Assembly (NCBI RefSeq): GCF_000516985.1
Contig: NW_006917091.1
Coordinates: 6,297,793 to 6,361,792, forward strand
From: Pestalotiopsis fici W106-1
Taxonomy: Eukaryota; Ascomycota; Sordariomycetes; Amphisphaeriales; Sporocadaceae
DNA length: 64,000 nucleotides
Reading direction: 5' to 3'
A program made the translations under genes and the position numbers. A model generated the notes under the pieces. That model was not told the origin of the DNA. It saw only the letters and a program-made list of their open reading frames with translations, and searched no databases. Shown one piece after another: positions 21,052-33,033 of the stretch. How positions within the stretch are numbered: the stretch's first letter is position 1; the number at the start of each line of letters is the position of its first letter.

Positions 21052-21471
21052 ATGGTATGCATCCGACACGCTTGCATCCCTCGTAGATTTCCATGATACT
21101 AATCGCGCAGCAGGCCGGCTCTCCTATCTACAAGTTCGTCCATGCGATCCGAAACGCGGCGTGCTCTCTATTAACGGTCATCATCTAGCGCTCTGTTCCG
21201 AAGGAACTACACGATGTTGGGTGCCGTCTTTGCTGGCGGTTTCGCTTTCGAGCTGTGGGTGCATTCGGACGAATGGCCAAGGGAACAACAGTTACTGACA
21301 AATGGTAGCTTCTTCAACCAGGGCATGAACAAGCTGTGGGACAACACCAACCGTGGCGTACGTTATTACCAGGATTGTTACCAAGTTTCTGTTTACTGAC
21401 GAATCTGGCAGCGCCAATGGAAGGACATCCGAAGCAAATACGTCCAGGCCGAGGACGAGGACGAGGAATAG
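21052..21471 (+). CDS. QCR9: Cytochrome bc1 complex subunit 9
   Basis: Small single-pass subunit of respiratory complex III in the inner mitochondrial membrane. Five exons: 21052-21054 (only the ATG), 21114-21133, 21189-21254, 21309-21357 and 21412-21471. All introns are 54-59 nt with GT...AG ends, and the phases add up to 65 residues. The product reads MAGSPIYNALFRRNYTMLG, then AVFAGGFAFELFFNQGMNKL, then WDNTNRGRQWKDIRSKY and an acidic tail. This matches QCR9 in length, its NYTM start of the membrane helix, and its NxGRQWKDI motif. The first acceptor is CAGCAG, so a one-residue longer form (extra Gln after Met) is possible. No long open frame marks the gene, so it is easy to miss. Confidence 0.92.
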
Positions 21472-22436
21472 ATGGTGGCAACAACCGAGTAACGAAAGAC
21501 TTGCGACAATGGACACCAGAGCCTGAACTTCTGTACATTATCATAGACGGTCAAGACACATTTTATTGAAACGAATCGCGAATGACCTTACTACGACTCC
21601 GATCGATGTGGCTCTGTTATGCATGCGCTTTTTCCATGAGATATCATCACGGGTGGTGGTGCAAGAAGGGTGATGCAAGAACTCTACGTAATTGGTGAAA
21701 ATTCAACATCAATCAATATCTGCATTTTCATATTGGCAGAGCTTCCGGCTGATGCTGGGCGCCACGATGCTGATATGTTAATGGTCGCCTCGGTTACTTG
21801 ATGAACATAGGAAGAGGGATTACAAACTCGGGTTATTGTGGTTGCATCACCTGGAAATTGATTGATCAAGTGCTTGTGAACATGCAAATGACTCCTGGAT
21901 ATGACCAAGATTCCTTCAGAAACCACGGCTGCATCCAGAACTTGGTATCCACGACCAACAACTCTCCACGAAACACTGCAGTCACTGCCCCTCTGTTGCG
22001 GCAACTTCGACCTTCCTAACAAGAAACGGATAGCAACAGCGAAAGCAGACCAAGAAGATACCCAACTTTTGTAGATCCTTTCCATGTAATTTTGATTTCT
22101 TTCCCCAACAACGTGGAAACGGCTTTGTAATCTACTGCGTGCTTTCTGGTTTGTGGCAAACAGACTGTTATAGCTAGCCAGCCATTGTATCATCAAAACC
22201 CCACCATCAGCTGGTCGACCCAAACGTCTAAACCTAGCACCCAACTACCGATACCGCGACGCTCTGTCTTTGCAAAGGTCTTTCTTTCACATTTGCAAGA
22301 CCTTTTGCAATCGTATTCGATCGCGAATCCGATCCGAGAAGAATTCACTTTGACCGATATCAACTTATCGGCCCAATAACATCGCCGAAACTCGGCCCCT
22401 CCGGCACAGGTCTATGATGATCCATCCTAAGCCCTG
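21472..22436. other. Intergenic region, QCR9 to UBR1
   Basis: Holds QCR9 3' UTR and UBR1 promoter or leader. A 186-codon minus-strand open frame (21684-22244) covers most of it. Its protein has no motif I know and no clear domain, so I do not call it a gene. Confidence 0.45.
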
Positions 22437-25400
22437 ATGATGACGGAGCCGACTTTGTCGACCCAAGAGCTGCAGCTCTGCCAGCATTTGATAGAGCTTC
22501 CGCGGCGGCACGGATACCGATACGGCGATGGCGCCTCGAAAGACCTCCTCTACAACCTTTTCTGGTCCATGGCCGGCGGGAGACCCGAGTACATGCGCCT
22601 GCTGTTTCCCGATGGCAAGATCACTCCGCAGAGCGCCCTCAAGCTGAGAGAAGCCCAGGGCGCTGTTGAGGGTGCAGAATACACAGAGGCGGCTCGGGGA
22701 AAAGCCTGCGGTCACATATTCCGTGCTGGCGAGGCATCCTACGGGTGCCGCACTTGCAGCGCCGACGAGACTTGCGTCCTTTGCAGCAAATGCTTCGATG
22801 CAACTGACCACGAAGGCCACATGGTCAAGATCACAATCTCGCCGGGAAATAGTGGGTGTTGCGACTGCGGTGATCCAGAAGCATGGAAACGGCCCGTATA
22901 CTGTACTATACACTCTGAACTCCATGGCGACCAGTCCAAGGGCAAGGGTAAGGAGGCAGCAGGTCTGCCTGCCGATCTCGTTGGCAACATTCGAATGACG
23001 GTGGCCCGGGTTTTGGACTTTATCTGCGATGTCATTTCTTGCGCGCCAGAGCAGTTGCGACAGACCAAGACGAGAGAATCCATCGAGCAGGATGAGAAAT
23101 CGTCGCGCCTCAACTCTGTTTATTGCGGCGGCGATGTGGAGTCACCCGGTGAATGGGCTGTGCTACTCTGGAACGATGAAAAACATACTGTTGACGAAGT
23201 CGAATCTCAAGTCGCCAGGGCTTGTAGAACTACCATGGCAGAAGGCTATAAGAGAGCCCTAGAGACCGACAGCATTGGACGCAGCTTGCTCATGTATAGC
23301 AGCGATATCGACCACCTCTTGAATGTAGCCAAGATTCTGGAGCAAATCAAGGTCACCGTCACCATCCGTTCATCACGCGACACCTTCCGCGAGCAGATGT
23401 GTGGTATCATGATTGGCTGGTTGAACGACATTGCTGGCTGCCTTGTGGGATCCGATGGCAGTATCCTTCGGCAGATTGTCTGTGAAGAGCTTTTGAGGCC
23501 ATGGAGAGAGGGCAGTCCTGCTTCGCACAAGAGCAACCCTCCCGGGATCGAGGACGAGGCGCTCATTGAAAAAGAACACGAGTTAAACGAGTCAAATCGC
23601 TATTTCATGCGACGCGCGCGAATCCTGGCTCGCATGAACGCTGCAGGACAAATGACCGCCACAGCCCTAATCGACATGCTAGATAACTCCGAGGACGAAG
23701 ATGACGATGGGAATCAGACACCTGGCAGCGATGACGATGATCATGACGACGATGAGGATGACGACGATCTCGATGGCGATGTCATGATGATTGATGCCGG
23801 GGCTGGTGCAGAAGTTAATCTGCCGCCACTATTTGGAAACAATGATGGCCCTGGAGATGTACTTGATGATGACGAGGCTACAATGGCAGGATATCCGCCT
23901 CCTCCACCGCCTCCGCCACCGGTACCAAGACGTACAACGCGAGACCGAGAGCTCACGCCTTCAGACTCTGACACTGCTGAACCGTTGATATCATCAAATG
24001 TTTACGCCAAGGTCAATCTTGAAGTCCCCAAAACTCCCGGTCAGAAGCAGGGAGACAACTCGGAGCCCCCGCGGCCAGGGCGATACTGGCTTGAGGCGCC
24101 ACCAGCCTATTTGGAGCCTGCACCAGCGCACAGCTTTGAGGATGTTTTTGAAAGGGTTCGTCTAGACTGGTTAATTCTGTTCGATCTGAGGATGTGGAAG
24201 AAGGTTCGCCAAGATCTTCGGTCCCTATACATTTCGACTGTAGTCACCATACCCGAATTCAAGCGCATCTTGGGGCTGCGATTCGCTGCGCTCTATACCA
24301 CGCTTGCTCAATTGTACCTTATCGGGGACCGCGAGCCAGACCACTCCATTATCAACATCTCACTGCAGATGTTGACAACGCCTTCCATTACGGCCGAAGT
24401 GGTTGAGCGCGGCAACTTTTTAACAAATCTCCTGGCCATTCTCTATACGTTCCTAACCACCAGACAAGTTGGGCATCCGTGGGAAGTGTCCTCGAGTGCT
24501 GTTCTCGGTTTTGATACAGGATCCGTCACCAATCGAAGGATGTACCATTTCTATGTTGATATCAAGTACCTGTTTGGGTCGCCTCACGTCCAAGAGCGGA
24601 TGAGAACGGAAGAGAGATATCTGCTGCAGTTTCTGGATCTCGTCAAGCTTCACCAAGGTATCTGCCCAAACACGCGAGCTATTGGTGAGCACGTTGAATA
24701 CGAAACAGACAGCTGGATCGGAGCGTCATTAATGACACGCGAGATCAATCAGCTTTGTCGACTGCTGGCCGACTCCTTCCGCAACCTTTCAGAAGATGAC
24801 TTGCAGCATATCTCCAAGGCAACCAGACTGACTGCAAAGAGTGTCATCATCAACTCTATTGGAGCCGAACGTGCTCGCTTCACCCATGCAGAGATCAAAG
24901 ACGAGGTTCGCTTCAAGACTCTCAGTGATTTTGAGTTTGCTGGCGAATCCATCAAGTATGATGTCGTCAAGTTTGTGGTTGATGAACAGCCTATAAGCTT
25001 TCACCACGCTCTTCACTACACATTGTCTTGGCTCATTGAGTGCGGCAAGCACATGTCCCCACAACAGCTTGTTTCCATTCTGAGCTTCACTGCTCAAGAT
25101 CTTAAGATGAAGCCAAAGTCGATGGGCCGAAAGGCCATGCCTAAGCGTGACTATGCTCCACAGGACTATCTTATGGCTGCTTTTGACTACCCACTCCGTG
25201 TCTGCGCCTGGCTTGCTCAAATCAAGGCAGGCATGTGGGTGCGCAATGGCATTAGCCTTCGTCACCAGGCTCTCACGTATCGCAACCAACTTCACCGAAA
25301 CCACACGCACCACCGGGACATCTTTCTGCTGCAGACTGCAATGGTCGTATGCGATCCTGGTCGTGTGCTTGCGTCCATTGTTGATCGATTTGGCATGGAG

Positions 25401-28400
25401 CAGTGGGTGAAGGGCATCTTTGAGCAGACAACCGACGGTCAAGACGTGAATCAGCATCTTGACATCATCGAGGACATGATACATCTATTGATTGTGCTGC
25501 TGAGCGATCGGACATCGTTGATCCCTACACAGGATAAGCATGAGACTCACTTAATGGCTATGCGCCGAGATGTCACGCATGTTCTCTGCTTCCGGCCCTT
25601 GTCTTTCAACGAGATCTGCAGTAAACTTCCCGACAGATTCCACGAGCAGGAAGACTTCCAGCAGGTACTCGATGAAGTGGCCACCTACAAAGCACCCGAG
25701 GGTGTTTCCGACGTGGGAACGTTTGAGCTTCGGCCTCATTTGATTGAAGATATCGATCCTTACATTGCCCATTACAACAAAAACCAACGTGAAGAGTCGG
25801 AAGCCTCTTATCGCAAGCTCATGGCCCAGAAGACTGGCCAGCCTCTCGAAGATGTCGTATATGAACCCAAGCTGAAACCCATCAGATCGGGAGCATTCGT
25901 TGGCATTGGCAACTTCACCAGCACTGGCATGTTTGCGCAGATCATTTACTACTGTCTTCTCTATCCACTTGTGGCACAGAAGCTTACCCCCGATGTTCCC
26001 TTCACTCGGGTCGAAGCCTTCTTGCAGGTTGTGTTGCACTTGGTCTTGATCGCAATCGCCGAGGACAGAACCGAAGAGAAGGGTCCCGAAGACAGCTCCT
26101 TCGTCTACATTGCTCTCAACACTCAAGGCCGCAGCAACTTCCTCCAAGATACGCCTGCCGCCAAGACCATTGTGTCGCTATTGGAGTTGATAACGTCAAA
26201 GGAGGAATTCAAAGCATGTCATGCCAAGATTACCTTGATTCTTAAGAGAATGCGGCAAAAGATGCCCTCACACTTTGACTCTGCATATCTTCGTTTGGGC
26301 ATACCAATTGACAGACTGGATACTGCTTCTCCAGCCAGTACTCAGAACGCAGATGAAGAGCGAGAGCGTAAGAAGCGGGCGGCGCTCGACCGTCAAGCCA
26401 AGGTGATGGCGCAATTCCAACAACAGCAGAAGAGCTTCTTGGAGATGCAGGGCGACATTGATTGGGGTGATGATGATTTGGAAGATATCGACGACGCGCC
26501 ACCGTTGGAAGAACAAAAGAACTTTTGGAGATATCCCCGAGGAACTTGCATCCTTTGTCAAGAAGAGGCGGACGATGGACGCCTATATGGCACATTTGGG
26601 TTGTTCCTTGAGAGTCATATCCTTCGTCAAACGGATTTCCAGGATCCCGACTTTGTTCGCGAAGCCGCCAAGACTCCAGTCAACCTCGACAGGACAGCTG
26701 AGCCTGACAGGCCTTTTGGTTTGGCGCACGAGAACCGCAAGATGGTCCAAAAAGTAAACGCAGCTGGCGAAGTATTCACTGCTGAGAAGCAGGGTATCGG
26801 GAAAGGATTCCCTGCAAAGCTGTGTCGCCAGGGGCCTGTGGCTGTGTCTTGTGGTCATATCATGCACTACAGCTGCTTCGAGACATATATCGAGGCGACC
26901 TCACGACGACACGTTCACCAGATTGCACGTCACCACCCTGAATCTCTGGAGCGAAAGGAATTTGTTTGTCCACTATGCAAAGCTCTAGGCAATGCCTTCT
27001 TGCCCATTACCTGGGACGGCAAGGAGGAATCGTACCCCGGTATCCTGCAGAATCCGGCAGACCTCTCGTCGTTCTTGGAGACGCCGACACAACTTGAACC
27101 GTCAGACTTCTACCAGGCTGGGCAGCAAGCGTTTGCAGATTATGTCAAGGTGAAAATGCCCGAGACACTCAGTGAGGCATCCTCCCAACATGGCGGTTCA
27201 GATTCAAGCTGGGATGTCTTTGTTTCGCAATCAACAGGCATTGGTACCCCATTTAGCGACGCGTTCTCGCCCGTGGCCACACCAGATTCCAGCTTGAGAT
27301 CTAGGAGCCCCGAGATTCCCCATGACAAGGTCCTCAGGCGAGCCTATCACCGTCTGCGAGAAACACTTTCTAGCAACAAGTTGTTGAACAGACTGGATCC
27401 GGATGTGAAGAATGAGGATGTCGGCGGCAACAGGGCCCTAGCGCAGGCTGTGGGTTTCTCGATTTCGGCAACAGAAATCGCCCAGAGGGGCATAGAAGCG
27501 CAATATGGAATGACTCTTGTTGAAAAAGTTCCGGAACAGGGACTGATACAATTGCGGATTCTGTCGGAGACGGTTGCTGCATACATTGCCATTGGCGGGT
27601 TGCGATATGGTGGAGAGAGTCGTGTCAACAGTGAGTATCGGAGAGACGTTGAGCGCCAGATTTGCCAAGTGTTCATCTCGGAATACGAAGGCTACGAGAC
27701 GAGCAAAGGACGACCGGCGATTGACAGCTTTGCGCCTCTCCTGAGTGAGGATCCGTTCATTGTCTTGTGCGAGAGTGTTTTTGGAATTGGCATGTCTCGG
27801 TACACGGATATCAATAACCTGGTAAGGCTGTACTATCTAGCCGAAATTGTGAAGGCGGTCTATCACATTGCGCGGAATATGCCAGTAGGAAAGTGGCTGG
27901 AACATATGGTGAACCGGGACCCTGAGGACAATGCGCTGGCCAATTTTGCCGCCTTCTGCAACACCATCACTTTGACGGGCATCAAATACAGCGGTGAGGT
28001 TGGTGAACTTTCCGAGGACCTGCCCAATCTCGGTTTTGAACAGCCGTGTATGAGCAGCCTCCAGGACTTTTACGCCTTTGTCAAGAAATATGCCCTCGTC
28101 TTCCTCCGCAAGACGACCATTCTCTTGCATGTCCACTATGGCGTCGATTTCAACAGCTATGTGCCGACAGCACCCGAGGAGGACGAACTGTCCCGACTCA
28201 CAGCCGCTCTGCGTGTCCCGACCTTTGACGAGATGTGTGCCGCTCTGACACAATTTGCTCCTCAATGCGGATGGCCATCACGCATCGAGTCGACTGTGCA
28301 AGGGTGGATCAAGCATCAAGTCTACTACCCTCCTCCTGCACCCCCAACCAGAAGGGAAGGCCCCCATGTACTGCCGAGATCTGCGCAGCTCAGTCACCCG

Positions 28401-28970
28401 GGTATTTTTGAATTGGTCGGTCTGCCCAAGAATTACGATACATTGATCGAACAATGTGCACAGCGACGTTGTCCCAGCACTGGCAAAGATCTTGCAGACC
28501 CAATCATTTGTCTGTTCTGCGGAGATATTTTCTGTGGCCAGACTCTTTGTTGTCTTATGGACTACAAGGAAGACGGGCGAGACGACAAGCCAGCCATGAA
28601 GATTGGCGGTGCAAGCCAGCACATGTTGTTCAAGTAGGTTATCCCAATGCTTGCCAGTAGACGGTTTTTTTTTTTTTTTTTTTTTTTTACTGACTTGATT
28701 TCTAGGTGTCAACGCAATATTGGTCTTTTCATCAATATTCGCAAGTGTTCCATCTTTTACCTGCATCGAGTGAGCGGCTCGTTTAGTAACGCTCCTTACA
28801 TTGATCGGTACGGCGAAGTCGATGTAGGTCTCCGGCACGGACGTCTCCTCTACCTGAACCAGAAGCGTTATGATTCCCTGAGAAACATTTGGCTCTCCCA
28901 TGGTATTCCCAGCTTCATCAGCCGGAAGCTGGAGGCAGACATTAACAATGGTGGATGGGAAACTATTTGA
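22437..28970 (+). CDS. UBR1: N-end rule E3 ubiquitin ligase UBR1
   Basis: E3 ligase of the Arg/N-degron pathway. It binds destabilising N-terminal residues and ubiquitinates the protein. Exons are 22437-28633 and 28706-28970, giving 2153 residues. The UBR box zinc finger spans ~88-165 (KACGHIFRAGEASYGCRTC, then CVLCSKCF and CCDCGDPEAW). A ClpS-like N-domain starts near 239 (WAVLLWNDEKHTVDEVESQV). An acidic run and a nine-Pro run lie between ~415 and 500. The H2-type RING region spans ~1371-1520 (CILCQEEADDGRLYG, SCGHIMHYSCFETYI, FVCPLCK). A C-terminal cysteine-rich cap includes ICLFCGDIFCGQTLCC and, after the intron, CQRNIGLFINIRKCSIF. The intron carries a 24-T run. Two ATGs stand at the start (22437 and 22440). 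Paralogue UBR2-like is less likely given a full UBR box plus ClpS domain. Confidence 0.96.
28665..28688 (+). repeat. Poly(T) tract in UBR1 intron
   Basis: 24 consecutive T inside the 72-nt UBR1 intron (28634-28705), just before the branch-like CTGACTTGA and the CTAG acceptor. It may act as a polypyrimidine tract and is probably length-variable. Confidence 0.9.
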
Positions 28971-29492
28971 TCCATAGGGGTCAGGATTGGTTCTTTGTGA
29001 CAAATAGACGATAGGAGTAGACAAGACGACTGGAGACATGCAGAGCATATACGGGCATTTCGTTAGACCCTATTCGAGGGCCGAAAAGATGGTCGGCGGA
29101 TCATGCGAGGTATCAGCCAGCACAGCATTTGCAATTTTCTGGCCTCTCGTTCATACCTATTTAGCACGCAAGGTTCAATTGTGGTTCAGTACCACGAGGC
29201 CACGGGGTTTTAGGTGTATTCGGGTAGCTGTCATGACTTACAATATATAGATGCCTGATGCCTAGTCCTGATGAATATTTCGATTGTTGAAATGGGAAGC
29301 AGCTCAAATATGTAACCATGAGCAATGCCATGTGACCAGATGGAATCAAATGATCAAGATGGATACGGCAAAGTGAATTTCAATACAATACGCGTGTCTT
29401 GGGTATATACTAAAGATAAAATCATGTACGTAATCCTGGTATCAGTGCTTGTTCATTATAAAAGTTTCCACCTGGAATCAGTGCCACCAGCG
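28971..29492. other. Convergent intergenic spacer
   Basis: 3' UTR space between UBR1 and ISC1. No gene seen. Confidence 0.5.
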
Positions 29493-31274
29493 TTACGACT
29501 TGTCCCTACTACCCTCTCGACTAGTCCTCGGCGGCAGCGGGTCCTCCTCATGGTGATGCGCAGCAGGCGATGCGCCCCTTGCTCCACGCTCGGCCGCCAC
29601 GGCATAGGTGCGCACGTTTTCAATCTCCCACTCAAACTCCTTGAGGGCGCGCATCTCGGAGCCGACAAAGAGGAGGGCAATCAGGCCGTCGACGACGCCG
29701 ACGGCCAGGCCGAGGCTGGACAGCACCATGAGGATAAAGGCGACATAGTGCGGCGTCCACCACACGCCAATGTAGCAGATGATGGTGACGATGAGCCATG
29801 TGCCAAAGTGGATGCCGCGCCAGCGCCGCTGGAACCGCTCCCGGGCCATGTAGGCGCGAATCTCCTCGAGGATCTCGTCGTAGGTGCGCGCGGGGAGGTA
29901 GGCGACGGGCTGTGCGGCGGCGGCCAGCTGCGCCGCGTACGACGACTGCAGTTGCGCGTGGGGGCTTTCGTTCTTGGTCTGCGGCAGATGCGTCTCGGAA
30001 GTCGAGGGGGACTGTAGGTAGACACCATTCTCCAAGTCTGCGTTTGGTATCTCGGTCGCTTTGGTTTCGGCCAGGGATACGGCGGCACCCCCGGGAGGTC
30101 GAGGCAAAAGGTTTTGTCCGTATTGCGCAGATCGGCCCTGATACTGATATTGATCGCCCATGGGAGAAGACGGCACGGTGGGGTTCTCGCGGTGCAAAAC
30201 AAGTGTCGCCTCGACGGAGAAATGGTCCGAAAGGCTGCAGCCAAGTTCTGGATGCCGGCCCATCATGCCGACTCGAGCGTCATGGACGACCCAAGCAGCC
30301 CGGTCAGCATCCTCATTTTCAGCAAGGCCCGACGACGCAAAAATATAGTCGATGCGCTGGCCTCTGGGGTCGAGGGTATCCGGAGATATCTGGGGCCAGT
30401 CATTTTCGCGGCCTTTGCCAAGGAGTCTTTGCTGTGCCTTGGGCCATCTCCATGTGTTGTATATGGTATTACTCGTGGCGCCGTTTTCATTAATATTGTA
30501 TTCTACTGTTGGAACAGGTCGCCGCCGGGCACGTTCTGACTCGTCATCGGCTGAACCCACGGATGAATCAGGGTGAAGGACCCTCCAAACGTCCTTTACG
30601 GTAGAGTGGGAAGTGATGATACGATGCATGAGGGACATGGGTGTATCGTTGAAATCCCCCAGTGCCAGGACTAGATGACCACGAGCAGCAGCCCCGCGCA
30701 AAAGCTTGGATAGTTCCCAGGCTTGAGAAAGTCGATGGGCGGTATATGTACACTTGGTTCCATGTTCATAGCTGGGATGAGTCTAGGACGTCTATCGTTA
30801 ATACTTGTGTTGTGTATATAATGGTCCTTCTTTCGGCCGACTTACATGAGTATTGAAGACTTCAACCACATCTCTCGGACCAGTCCCGTACCGAATTTTG
30901 GCACAGGCGACTCCCTTTCCGACAAACCAGTCTCCGCGGAAGAAGGCAGTCGGGCGTCCGTTCAAGGGATACTGGTGCATGGAGCTCTCCTCTATCGGCC
31001 ATTTGGAGAGGATAGCGAGACCGCCTCCAAACGCTCCGCTATGGTAGAATTTGCCATATGGCAATATGAAGCGGGTGGCCCGGCGAATGGCCAGGTAATC
31101 TTCCTGAGTCCAACATTCCTGCAAAGCTACAATGTGCGGTGTAGGTGTCGTGGAGCCAATGGTGTGGCCTATGACCTGGAGTCTGGCGGCGCGCTGAGCA
31201 GAGAGATGCAAGAGACCCCAGCAATTCAAGGTCAATATGTTGAGCTCGGTGAGCTCTGTAGGGAGGTCATCCAT
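29493..31274 (-). CDS. ISC1: Inositol phosphosphingolipid phospholipase C (neutral sphingomyelinase type)
   Basis: Membrane enzyme that releases ceramide from inositol phosphosphingolipids. Exons on the minus strand are 31274-30846 and 30782-29493 (63-nt intron), giving 572 residues. DNase-I-like catalytic motifs occur in order: LTLNCWGL, VALQECW (metal-binding Glu), FNTHTHPSY formed across the splice join, LGDFNDTP, and GCSLSDHFSVEATL with the catalytic His. Two membrane segments follow near the C-terminus (GTWLIVTIICYIGVWW and a long hydrophobic block ending in LIALLFVG), as in yeast ISC1. A disordered Pro/Ser/Gln-rich linker lies between catalytic and membrane parts. A short charged tail ends the protein. 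All catalytic residues I can place are present. Confidence 0.95.
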
Positions 31275-33033
31275 TTGTGTTGTGCCGTATTTTTATCTAT
31301 TTGGTTGTTGCAGGGAGTATGAATGGTATGTTGAAGACTTCTGTCTATGAAAGAGGAAGCAAGATGAGTAAGAAAAAAAAGATTAAAAAAAGATCAAAGC
31401 CGTATATAGGCACCAAGGTAAGAGCAGATTGAAATTGATACAACGAACGACAATAATTCACAAAAGGAAATAATAATGGGAATTCTCTACCTTATCCATG
31501 CCACTACCAAGTTAGTGATGTCCGCCTAAGCTTCGGGGCGTTGCTGATTCCGGCAGTCCTGCCGAGCTACCCGCCAGCTACCTCACAGTGCTACAGAGCA
31601 CAACGTACCGGAGGCCGTGTAGTTTGTAGAAAATATCAGGTAGCGTGGGAGGATCAGCAGCTATTCTAGCAGATCTGGATCAAAGGGATCGAAGTGCAGA
31701 ATTTGCTGGAAATGACATGTCCGTACATATTTTATGCGCGGTTACCACCCACTCATTCACCCAAGTCACTCAAACAAATTGATTGCTGTCTGCCAGTGAC
31801 AGGGACCCGGAAGAAGAGGAAATGAGCCAATGCAGGGGTCGGGAATAGCCTCCGCAGATATCACCTGCCATCCATGGCGACGGTAAAGGAATGCTCTGAG
31901 AGCCTCGCCACTTGAATAGGGTTGAGGGGGCGGAAGAAGGGGGCCAGAAGGAAGAGCTGGGAGGATGCTTTGCCGAGAGACTTTACGAGAATCTGTGACC
32001 TGATCCTCTCAAAGAGGAAGAAGGGCGGCGTCTGGGGATGTGACGAGCTTTCCAATCCGGTGCTTCTTTAACACGGTAATGCCAAGGCGTGTCGACAACT
32101 CCAGCATCGGACCTCGAGAAGGTTGAGCTCCAGCTCCCTCGACTTGACGTGCTTGCTGCTTGTCCCCACTGATAGGGTGCCCACCTGTACCAAGGTATTC
32201 CGCACAGAGAATGGAGCTGCTGTGCTGACGATGATCTCCAGCTCCACTTGGAGGTTCACGAGGGTGACCTGAAGGAACGATGGTACATTCTTGTCCGACA
32301 CAAGCAGCTCGACGGTTCGGGGGAGGTGGATTCAAAGGAGCTCCTGTATGCACAATCCTCAATTGATGTAGAACTCCTGGTCTCTGCAGCAGCAATCATC
32401 AACAGGTATACCAAGATATCAAGCTGCAAGATTCAGGGTTCTTGAAATGCAGGTGAAATATGCGGTTGTGTCCGCGAATCCTTAGAGTCTGCAGTTCAAC
32501 AGGTACGTACCACCTGTCTACCGTTGTTTTAGTGCAATTACAGGGGTTACCTCTTGACGGGAATCCACTCTGTCAAGGAATTACCGAACTCCAGGGCGTT
32601 TGTTCATGCACTAAAGCCATTCCAGCTTAGAACAAACATGTGCTGACCTTCAGCCTTGTCGCAACATTTCCATTCCCAACCCCACAGTCCCGAGGCTGCG
32701 AATGGAATTATTTCTCCCAAGAAGTGTTGCACATGAATTAAGCAATCGACGACACCAATGCCTGGGAATTCCCTTTGATCGATGGCTCTCTCCCCAGCCT
32801 GATTAGCAAATCACACGCCATCTTTCACCCGCCAACGCGATTGAAATTCCCGAAATCCCTACGACCCTCGTTCCCCAACACCACGAAGCTACCCACATCC
32901 TGACGCCGCGGCTACCAAGTCACGACTCTTGGTTGCGCCATCACATCTCAAGACCCCAATCCGTCTCGCCTACACTCAGAAACCATCCTTGGCCAATGCG
33001 TGCATCATAGCATCGACTTTGCCGACATAACCA
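31275..33033. promoter_or_regulatory. Divergent intergenic region, ISC1 / SWD3
   Basis: 1.76 kb between divergent starts. I support no gene. Overlapping frames near 32009-32445 on both strands are open for 90-130 codons, but neither resembles a family I know. A-rich runs lie near 31372-31390. Confidence 0.45.
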
